Assembly (NCBI GenBank): GCA_037447655.1
Contig: JBBHKE010002485.1
Coordinates: forward strand, 64,001-105,318
Direction of reading: 5' to 3'
DNA length: 41,318 bases
Source of the DNA: Zygnema cylindricum
Lineage: Eukaryota; Streptophyta; Zygnematophyceae; Zygnematales; Zygnemataceae
Position 1 is the stretch's first letter, and the number at the start of each line of letters is the position of its first letter. The notes under the pieces were generated by a model. The model saw nothing but the letters and a program-made list of their open reading frames with translations, was not told the DNA's origin and searched no databases. Of the stretch, positions 33,892 to 41,318 are shown one piece after another. The translations under genes and the position numbers were made by a program.

Positions 33892-34025
33892 GTTTTCATC
33901 TTTTCGTGAGTTGACATTGCAATTTTGAGACCCTTACAAAAATAAAACCGCACAAGATGCAAGGGGGAAAAAACGAGCAACCTTTTACCTTTGTCCGTCG
34001 ACAAAAACTTATAAAAACTTTTCAC

Positions 34026-34082
34026 GTGTGTGTGTGAGAGAGAGAGAGAGAGCAAGAGAGAGAGAGAGAGAGAGAGAGAGAT
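34026..34082. repeat. (GT)n-(GA)n microsatellite
   Basis: A short GT run followed by about 24 GA dinucleotides with one interruption (CAAG near 34053). Confidence 0.95.
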
Positions 34083-34810
34083 ATTTACTTACAATCGAAG
34101 GAATGGCTTAACCAACCCAAAAATGGATGACACGATGTGGCTCATGTCGACGCGGAGGAGTAGAATTACCATTGAAAATGGATACAATGAGTCCCTTTGG
34201 AGAGAGAAGACAAGTACGTCGAAAAAAAAAAGGTTGATTGAGAGAAGAGAAAAGGGCAACCGCAAGAAATCAACAATAGACATGATCTAAAAACGGTCAT
34301 TATGTTCAAAACAAGGTTTGTTTTCTTAATTTGGAATGCTAAATATAAAAAAATATAACGGGCAGCCACCTCGCTAATCGTTATTAGTGTTACTAACTCT
34401 AATTTTGTCGCAACTTTTTTCGGCCCAAAATCATATATAAGTTTTTCTAATGTTAAAAAAAAGTTATCCCTAATATCGAAAGAATTTATTTAGTGTTAAC
34501 CATTTTATATTACGTTGGTCAAAATTAGTGTGATGTAAGTGAAGCTCGTTTGTGTACATCACGTCCACGTAACATCTCATTTTTAAAAAAGTACGTGCGT
34601 TTAGCATGTTATAATAAATTTTAGAACTTGTTATAAGTCGTCGAAAAGAGCGGAACATTTAAAAATATAGAGCATATTTTAGCGTGAATTTTATTCCAAT
34701 TTACATTTTTTGTACGATTTCCAAGCCCCTCAAGTACGTATCTCGGCAAAAACTGTCAAGATAGTACACTTGAACCTGAAATATTATTGATGACAGCTCG
34801 GCCTACACGC
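34083..34810. other. No recognisable gene; possible weak MITE M end
   Basis: Near 34367, CACCTCGCTAATCGTTATTAG resembles a family-M terminus, but no partner end is clear. Nothing else is recognisable. Confidence 0.35.
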
Positions 34811-34812
34811 TA

Positions 34813-35371
34813 CACCGCCAATCGCTATTAGCGTAGTGTACCATAATTCCGTCCCGCTTTTTTTTTTATTATTCTCCATTAGCGTAGTTCGTTCTATTTT
34901 TTTCTTTACTCTATTTAGGGTTAATTTTTAAGTACCGTACAAAATGGAAGTACGCCATCAGTTAATTAGTGTGGTGTACGGACAATGTCAAACCGTACAA
35001 AATTGTACCTTTTTAAGTGAAAAAGTATAATTAATGAGTTTTAGTAGCCGCGGACGCATGAGAATGTGCGCTCTAAAAAGGGGGTCTAATCGAGTTATCA
35101 AATATCACGTTCGCATATATTCGTCCAGCAACCACTATTCGACTATGTGAACCTACGATCTGTGTACGATTTGTCAGATTTTGTACGAATACCTATATTA
35201 GTGTAAGCATTTTTGCAACCAACATTTATTTTTTCAAAGACCCAAATTGGAATTATTAAACAATTAGAATGTATGTCTTTTTCCAAAATTTTCAAATTCT
35301 TAGTTAGCGTAAACCACGGTAATTTTTCATGTACGCTAAAGAAAATTCTACGCTAATAGCGATTGGCGGTG
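34813..35371 (+). mobile_element. MITE family M, complete copy with perfect TIRs
   Basis: Including the flanking TA on each side, 34811-34835 is the exact reverse complement of 35349-35373 (25 bp). The termini start CACCGCCAATCGCTATTAG. 559 bp without coding capacity. Internal blocks (GTGTGGTGTACGG, GTCAGATTTTGTACG) are shared with 35404-35775 and, inverted, with 22379-22899. The TA flank fits a Tc1/mariner-type target duplication. Confidence 0.88.
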
Positions 35372-35403
35372 TAATTTACTGTACCCGACTGTACATTATA
35401 GTA

Positions 35404-35775
35404 CAACTTGAATTGTAATTAGCGTTATTAATGCTCGTGCCGTCACCCTAAATTTTGACTCTAAAATCCTAAATAGAATTGATAACTCTAAATTTTTCTT
35501 TACATTATTTGAGGTACTTTGAATTTCGCGGAAACAACTCTAATATAGTGACGTTTTAAATAGTGTGGCGTACGGTTTGTGTCTGACCGTGGAAAATTGT
35601 ACTCTATTAAGTAAAAATGCACAAAAAAATATTTAATACAGGGCGTTATCATGTAACTGCGTTTTCACAAACCGCTTAGTGCAAACGTCATAATGACGTG
35701 AAAATGTACTTTTTGTCAGATTTTGTAAGTGTACCTAATTTGCTATAAAGATATTCAACGCGGATGGCTATTACG
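35404..35775 (-). mobile_element. MITE family M, truncated copy
   Basis: Reverse-orientation relative of 22379-22899: AATTGTAATTAG end, CCCTAAATTTTG, ACTCTAATATAGTG, GTGTGGCGTACGG, AACGTCATAATGACGTG, ending at CAACGCGGAT near 35765. The second terminus is missing. It lies 31 bp after the complete copy. Confidence 0.75.
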
Positions 35776-36107
35776 AGAAAAAACCCAAGGGTGAAGTTCC
35801 ATTATGACATTTCGTAATTTTACAGCCGACAATACAGAATGCTACAATTTGAACAAAGTTCCATTGCGCTGAGTCTGTAAGCCACGTGTTAAAAAAAGAG
35901 TGGTACCACTTGACTATAGATTTGATATTGAAAATCATCAAGTATGGGCGTGTTCCCATGTAACCGAAACTTTGAAACGTTACTTTGGATTTTAGCGCAG
36001 ATTTTACGGTGTACTTTTCAAAGTGTGTGTCTATGTCAATCGTTCCTTGCGCATTCATTACTTCGAATATGTGACAGTCGTAGACTTCGCCAATATCTTG
36101 CGACACC

Positions 36108-36250
36108 TGTAGACGTCAACAGACTGCGGATAATTGTAGACGCCAACGAGCTACGGACAAACTACGGACATTTGTACACTACAACGAGCTCCTGACATAT
36201 TGCGGACATTTGTTGAGGCCAACGAGCTCCTGACATTTGAAGACGCCCAC
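36108..36250. repeat. 38-bp minisatellite
   Basis: Two full 38-bp units (36135-36172 and 36173-36210) flanked by partial units. The shared core is CAACGAGCTCCTGACAT or CAACGAGCTACGGACAA, then TGCGGACATT. Weaker earlier units reach back to about 36078. Confidence 0.85.
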
Positions 36251-36832
36251 ACGTGGACAACATAAGCAATCCCCTACGTCTACAAATTGACTTCTCTTTT
36301 TTTGGACGTTGTAACCTCCGCAAACCCCTGTTGGAGAGAAATTTCGTACAACCAAACAAACAAACGAATTGTTTGCAAACGGACAAACAACGTTTTTTTC
36401 ATGTACTCTCCCAAATGCCAAAAAAAAATTGAAAATGTTTGACGCGTGCAATCCAGGTTTTCTATTCGTCAATATGGTAGTATTTTGATTAGAATCAGGT
36501 CGCGATTTGATTCCAGTGCAAGTGTACATCGTACGACACAGTTTGTGTACTCTTTGCATACACCCTTTGCAGACACCCAGACTCCTTGTCTGTGAACAGT
36601 TCATTTTTTTTAGGGTTCTTGTTTTTTTCGCGTGACGAATGAGCGTTGCCAGAAATAGGGTTACGAATGGGCGCTAACAAAAATAGCGTGACAAAAGTGT
36701 GTTACGACATTTCGCTTGTATTTTTTGTTGTATTTTTGAATGCATATATCGTGTGTGAAATTGTTTGATTTCCGTTGGTTGCCATCTTGACACCTATGCT
36801 CATTATCGAGCGTGTTGCGGCTCAATTTTATC

Positions 36833-36874
36833 TGTAATTGGTGATGTACCTTGCGAGGTACATCACCAATTACA
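36833..36874. repeat. Perfect 19-bp hairpin with a 4-base loop
   Basis: Arms 36833-36851 (TGTAATTGGTGATGTACCT) and 36856-36874 are exact reverse complements around TGCG. A second small hairpin, CGAAGC/GCTTCG, follows at about 36883-36898. No promoter or gene context is visible. Confidence 0.95.
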
Positions 36875-37089
36875 AAAACATTCGAAGCGAATGCTTCGCG
36901 AAAAATATCCAACGGTCTTTGTTAAACGCCCAAACCTTTGGAGAATGTTGGCAAAATTCTTTGTAATATTGTTTTTCCGTATATAAACAAAATAAGAGGT
37001 ACGGCATAGTACGGAGAGGTCCGAATTTTTGTAAACAACCTCACTTTTCGACTAGCAGGACTTCTCCCTTATTGATAAATTAAAGTACA

Positions 37090-37172
37090 TTTTTTTTTTG
37101 AGAAAACAAAAAAAACACAAATTAGAGTTAATAACACTTATTATTTATTTACGATAATTACGATTCACGGTG
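37090..37172 (-). mobile_element. Terminal fragment of MITE family M
   Basis: Ends TAATTACGATTCACGGTG followed by TA, the family terminus, and reads AATTAGAGTTAATAAC inward. Only the end region is present. Confidence 0.5.
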
Positions 37173-37349
37173 TACTATATTGCAGTTATTGTTTTGACTT
37201 TTCAAAGTCAACATGTGAATGTCACGACCTGTAAGCTGTTTATTATCGTTCAACAATGTAATTGTGGCATAGATGTAAAATCACTAAGCGTTACAGTACC
37301 ACCGTGTATCTTTATTATCGCTAATATTTTTTACGCCACTTGAAACATA

Positions 37350-37464
37350 TTTTCTCCGTACACACCTGTCCGAATTTGGATTTAGACCGCCAATCGAAAA
37401 CTGAGAAACTTAGCTTTCAATCTAAACCGTCAGATCTACAATTCGACAAGTGTGTACGGAGAAA
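37350..37464. mobile_element. Small MITE or foldback element
   Basis: About 115 bp with inverted ends of roughly 26 bp (TTTTCTCCGTACACACCTGT and the complement TTTCTCCGTACACACTTGT) differing by one substitution and one indel. The inner parts (TTTAGACCG and CGGTTTAGA) also pair, so almost the whole element can fold into a stem. Confidence 0.8.
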
Positions 37465-37539
37465 AGTTTTTTTAAAAGACGAAAAAAAACACATATAGCG
37501 ATGCACGTTGGTCGAGCGACTTCGGTTGACCAAGGGGGA

Positions 37540-37720
37540 CTAAGAGCATTGTTCCATTAGGCTGTCTCAGTAAACGTCAAAAAATCGTTTACTGAAGCCA
37601 TCGTTCTATTGTGTCAGGTCAGTAACCGACATTTTATTTGCGTGGCAAAATTTTAATGGTCCACGTAATAGATGAATACGATTCTAAAAATCTTCAAAGA
37701 ATCACTGACAGCGAATTGTG
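37540..37720. mobile_element. Fragment related to MITE family F
   Basis: Contains TTCCATTAGGC, CACGTAATAGATGAATACGA and AAAATCTTCAAAGAATCA, which parallel blocks at 38230-38370 of family F. It also has a perfect 9-bp hairpin CAGTAAACG/CGTTTACTG near 37566-37592. No second terminus was found. Confidence 0.4.
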
Positions 37721-38220
37721 ACCACATATTTGTACCAAAAAAGGTGAAAAGTGACTCGTACGATATATTGAATAAAATCTTACGGGCGGACGAAACTTAA
37801 GATTTGTAAAAGCGTACGAAAATGTCAAAATGGTTAGTGGATGTGTAACAGGATCTCCTTCCTCTCAGGAAATCCCATTACAACAACCCATTTCAACCAC
37901 AAATTCCACACATTGGAAAATACAGATCCACATTGGAAAACAGTCACATAAGGATAAACTTTAATTTAGAATAAACTTCTGTCCACATAACATAAGCTCA
38001 ATCTCTTGCCTTCGTGGTTCAACCCTTCTTATTAACGTATTTTCGACTACATTTCACTCTTAAATATTTTATCTTTTAACTACTAAAACACTACTTAGTT
38101 TGTAAGAGATTTCAGTGCCAAAATGCCAATGCTCCAATTTGGTTTTAATCGCTCAGGACAAAGATCAGTCAGAATTTCCACAAACTTTTCCCAAAGGAAA
38201 AGATGTCTACTTTTCTCTTA

Positions 38221-38913
38221 GGGTGGACTTCCATTAGGCGTCCCTGTAATTGTGCGGAAAATTTTACTGAAGGCCGTGCCTTCCATTAGGTCGCGTTTAT
38301 AAACCTGCTTGACTCATTCTGGTTGGTAACACGTAGGTTAATATTCGATGCTTAAAATCTTGAAAGAATCTTCGAATGCAATGTCAGAACGCAATATCTG
38401 TACGGGCGGAGGTAATATCTGTACCAGCAGAGATAATATTTGTACCAGCGGAGGTAATTAATGACTCGTACAGAGGGCATTAAATGTACTACCCAAAATT
38501 TCAAAATGCAACGACAAAAAGGCGGCGGCTAACTTTGACGGTGGGAGCGTGATGGGATAGTTTCGGCGAATTCGTAGCCACCTGGTGGAAGGCACATGGC
38601 CCTTACAACGTGTACGGACATACTTGCACGCTCATCCTGGATTTTTTTTACCTTTTCCAAGCGGCCTATTTTTACACGTTCTGTATTCGAGAACTGTCGT
38701 CAATGTGTTATGTCTTAGAAAACTATAGGGTCGGTGACGTGACGTCACGAATAAAAAGTGTATTTGAATCCGATGGTCCTAATTTACGCCTAAAACACTG
38801 GACAATTTTCCGTAATGTTGTTTTCGTTGAAAAAAAAACATTATGTACGAACTTGTACAAAACGGTACGACCTTCAGTTTAAAACCCCACTTTTTCTCTA
38901 ATGCAAGTCCACC
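38221..38913. mobile_element. MITE family F, complete (PIF/Harbinger Tourist-like)
   Basis: 693 bp flanked by TTA on both sides (38218-38220 and 38914-38916). The terminal repeats are GGGTGGACTTCCATTAG and, inverted, GGGTGGACTTGCATTAG: 17 bp, one mismatch. A TTA duplication and GGG-starting ends are the signature of Tourist-type elements. The frame 38610-38882 has no recognised motif. The window start (1-354) is an inverted, truncated copy. Confidence 0.85.
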
Positions 38914-38916
38914 CTT

Positions 38917-39599
38917 AGACTTCACTATTTATCCATCATCGCCCTGGACTCCCCAGACTAGAGTCATCGCTCCGTTGAACAGGTTTAATATGGGCCAATC
39001 ATTGATCAACAAAGACTCAGACTAACCAATGCAAAAATGTACGAAATCTCTTACTAACTACGTAGCATTTTAACCAATCAAACACTAAGTTTCACTACGT
39101 AACATTTACGTGCAAAAGTACCCGCCAAACAAAACACGACTTCACACGAACGTGGGTCGCAAATTTTGCACGCGATACTTTCTACGAAATTCCATAAACT
39201 GAAAGTGACGTTTCGTACTAAAAATTTTACGAAACGAACCATCGTGCGTACCAGACGAAATATTGATTTCGTTTAATAATTTATAAACGTACGCCTTAAA
39301 TTCCACGGATAGTTTGACCCTTAACCCGTAACAATAAACACCGAATCGTTATTTTGACCTCGCGCTGTCGCATAAATACACCAATCACTATATCTTTTAA
39401 AATACAACCCCAAATCGTGCGATTCTTTCGCGGACGTCTATCAAATTCAAAATTTTATTTTCCTAACACTTAAATACCCATTTACAAACAAGTTCGATCC
39501 ACTATTACGGTTACATCATCCACTCCTTCTATTTAACTGACCTCAGTTAAAACACATTTCATTCTCAAGACGAGACTTCTATATTATTATCCCTCCAAT
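38917..39599. other. No recognisable feature
   Basis: AT-rich sequence without coding motif or repeat shared with the rest of the window. Confidence 0.5.
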
Positions 39600-40180
39600 A
39601 CCTTTGTAAAAAATCAAAATTTTTATTTTCTAAAGTTAAATCATCTTCTGGCCTTCATAGATAATGCACTTGCCAGAATATAGTATTGCCGACCTTAAAC
39701 CGTTGACCAACCCAATCTATTACCCATCAGTGAACCTCGGTTCTATAATTATTGAAGGATCCAATTCTAATTCTCCTTCAGTTGGTCGAAGATTTGCTGG
39801 TTTCAACTGGCTAATGTGTATCACGGATGAATTTTTGTTGAAGGCGGAAAGTCCAATTTGGCAGCAACCAACGATATCATCTCGATTACACTAAATGGTT
39901 AGATGTACTTAGGAACAAATTTCCCTGTAGGATCCGATTGTCCCTCGATCTTGCACTTGTAATGAGTTGTTGAAAGCCAAACCTTGTCACCTGTGCTTAC
40001 CACTTGTAAAAGAGGCAACAATACACCACAACCCATCACAGTGCACAGCAGAAAACACCAAGGATCTTCCCGTAGCAACAGCAGGAGCACACCGAACTCA
40101 TAAACAATGTTGCGCTTTATTACTTGAAAGAGAGTATAAGGTTGCGCTGGCTGTGTAGGTCTACTTGAGGTGCCATTCAC
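39600..40180 (-). pseudogene. Ty3/gypsy-like integrase C-terminus
   Basis: Minus strand: STGDKVWLSTTHYK and GKFVPKYI near 39900-40010, then PFSVIEMISLVAAKLDFPPS, IHP, a frameshift, SQLKPANLRPTEGE and DPSIIIEPRF, with stops between. This is the order GDKVWLST..KFVPKYIGPF..V..LDLP..IHPVFHVS.LKP typical of the gypsy integrase end, which leads toward a chromodomain in some lineages; a clear chromodomain is not visible. The part upstream of STGDKV (40020-40180) does not match integrase and may be inserted or intronic. Confidence 0.82.
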
Positions 40181-40318
40181 TAGGTCTTACTCGACTATTT
40201 AAACTAACTAACTGCTAGTCAACTTAGTACTATACAGCTGTACACGTGGACCTTCACGATCAACCGAGATCTATCCAAACTTCCTTTTAGAACTATACAG
40301 CTCAATCTACATTCTGCG

Positions 40319-40460
40319 GCGTTGCTATGCTGCGCTGCTGCTGCGCTACTAAGTTGTTACGCCGCTAAGTTGCTATGCTGCTATGCTGCGCTGGTCTGGA
40401 ATCGCAGCTGCGTTGCTCTGGAATCGCAACTGCGCTGCTCTGAAATCGCAACTATAGCAG
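40319..40460. repeat. GCT-rich low-complexity tract and 22-bp minisatellite
   Basis: 40319-40394 is a run built of GCTGCG, GCTATG and GCTAAGTT. It is followed by three 22-bp units (40395-40416, 40417-40438, 40439-40460) with TCTGGAATCGCAACTGCG. It lies between the gag-like and integrase-like remnants. Confidence 0.85.
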
Positions 40461-40467
40461 CCTAGCC

Positions 40468-41035
40468 CTAGCCGCTAAGTACCCAATTCTGTAACCCTGT
40501 TACAGTGCCTCCCACTACGGATTCAGCGTCCCGCTGAACTTTGATTGACTCAGGGAAACTGCAGTTGCCGAAGTATGTCATATGTTTCCTCGCGATACTC
40601 TTCGAACTACTGGCGAAGGGCGTCGAGTTGATTTTGGAGCTGTTCACATCAGGTCTCCAGTAACGCGATGTGACGATTTGCAGCTGCCAACCGCCGCCAA
40701 GTGATTCGTTCCCGAACCTAATCTTCCCCTTCCTCAACCTCAGGTACTTCGGGTCGCGACGGAACGTCCGCCGGTGCAGGCTCCTCGGGTGCCGGAATCC
40801 GGGGTTCTTCAGGTTCAACCACTGGGGAAACTTCCTCCGCTTCTTCGTCCGCCCGTTCCCACCGAGGTACCTTCCGTAATTTAAAGGACACGTGTTTCCT
40901 TGCAGCTCGGGCCCGCTGCAGAGCATTCTTTCGAGCCAGCTTGAGTACCCGCACCTCAGGGGTGACCTCCGCTCTAGAGATGATGTAGTGGAGGCGGACA
41001 TCCCACGGGTGATAATGACGGAGTAACCCGGGAAC
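40468..41035 (-). pseudogene. Probable retrotransposon gag N-terminus
   Basis: One minus-strand frame from about 41035 reads HPWDVRLHYIISRAEVTPEV, RVLKLARKNALQRARAARKH, then an acidic, Pro-rich linker (EEAEEVSPVVEPEEPR), ending at a stop near 40718. Beyond it, RERITWRRLAAANRHIALLE, CEQLQNQLDALRQ and FEEYREETYDILRQL look like an amphipathic coiled coil interrupted by stops. Charge pattern and coiled coil fit the front of a plant gypsy gag, and the neighbouring integrase end supports this, but no diagnostic motif is present. A 177-codon frame over the same DNA (40468-41001) is probably the wrong frame. The copia LTR at 41036 cuts the gene. Confidence 0.5.
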
Positions 41036-41318
41036 TACAATTCTGTGTCCTCCATTGGACTACACCATACAGGAAGCCTCTAGATAGTATTTAACTAACC
41101 CAATTTAAGCCACGACCAATTCTGCCCAAGAAGGCAAACTAACAATTTGACTGCACCCCTGTGTAGCTTGGACTCCCCTGAGTTCGTAGCAAAAAAAATC
41201 ACTGAAAACGGCCAACGAGGCGATAAGTTATGAGCCCGCAAAAATGCCAATTTATACAAAGCTCTCTTAGAGAGAGGTGTCTATCTACCAAATATTTCCT
41301 AAGTCCTAAATCCCTCTC
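41036..41318 (-). mobile_element. Copia LTR, cut by the window end
   Basis: Matches the first part of the LTR at 29892-31125 and 3381-4527 (TTCTGTGTCCTCCATTGG, TGTGTAGCTTGGACTCCCCTGA, GCTCTCTTAGAGAGAGGTG). Minus-oriented like the others. It interrupts the gag-like remnant; the rest lies outside the window. Confidence 0.88.

Noticed and set aside
34030-34290. An Arg/Glu-rich 86-codon protein
   Set aside because: The start is translation of the GA microsatellite and the rest has no support.
36108-36250. CRISPR array
   Set aside because: The repeats are contiguous without unique spacers and the setting is a eukaryotic transposon landscape.
1-38648. A giant transposon with about 350-bp terminal inverted repeats spanning 38 kb
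   Set aside because: The right-hand arm lies inside a complete 693-bp MITE with its own ends and TTA duplication, so the pair is two inverted copies of a small element.
40468-41001. A 177-codon protein with Met start at 41001
   Set aside because: The neighbouring frame of the same strand gives charge-patterned, coiled-coil-like sequence, so this long frame is probably a shadow.

Overview
The window looks like a stretch of transposon-rich nuclear DNA from a plant (green lineage). The reasons are Ty1/copia elements of plant type, a DUF659-type hAT transposase, spliceosomal introns in a pogo-like transposase, and a primer site that matches the anticodon arm of plant initiator tRNA-Met as I remember it. 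The pogo-like transposase and the PHD-tailed integrase end resemble proteins I associate with streptophyte algae, bryophytes, lycophytes and oomycetes rather than flowering plants. That placement is inference; the species cannot be read from the sequence. I recognise no host protein-coding gene, rRNA, functional tRNA or CRISPR array. Nearly every coding trace is a decayed transposon gene.

Layout. 1-1.7 kb: inverted-repeat (MITE) fragments and a copia integrase scrap. 1.8-5.7 kb: a pogo/Tigger-like (DDE_1) transposase pseudogene, plus strand, with introns; a solo LTR sits inside one intron. 5.9-7.6 kb: a retroelement gag with two zinc knuckles, minus strand. 8.6-10.0 kb: an LTR-like unit called G here, followed at 10.2-10.7 kb by an integrase C-terminus with a PHD finger (minus). 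10.7-12.9 kb: plus-strand copia LTR and gag remnants. 12.9-14.1 kb, continuing at 20.5 kb: a second copy of the G LTR, split by a complete but dead copia element (Copia-1, 14079-20526, minus). 20.6-22.1 kb: a hAT transposase pseudogene cut by the G LTR. 22.4-22.9 kb: a MITE. 22.9-23.8 kb: a lone copia LTR. 23.8-29.8 kb: a second complete dead copia element (Copia-2, minus). 29.8-31.9 kb: plus-strand copia pol carrying a solo LTR with a perfect 5-bp target duplication. 31.9-39.6 kb: mostly non-coding, with several MITEs, two minisatellites and hairpins. 39.6-41.0 kb: gypsy integrase-end and gag-like remnants, minus strand. 41.0 kb to the end: the start of another copia LTR.

Relations. The insertions are nested and give an order: hAT was hit by G, and G was then hit by Copia-1; a plus-strand copia was hit by the solo LTR and bordered by Copia-2. 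About ten LTRs of one broad copia superfamily lie in 41 kb. The most interesting signal is in that family. Its primer-binding site is complementary to the anticodon arm, not the 3' end, of initiator tRNA-Met, and the ATG mirrored from the anticodon is in frame as the gag start codon.
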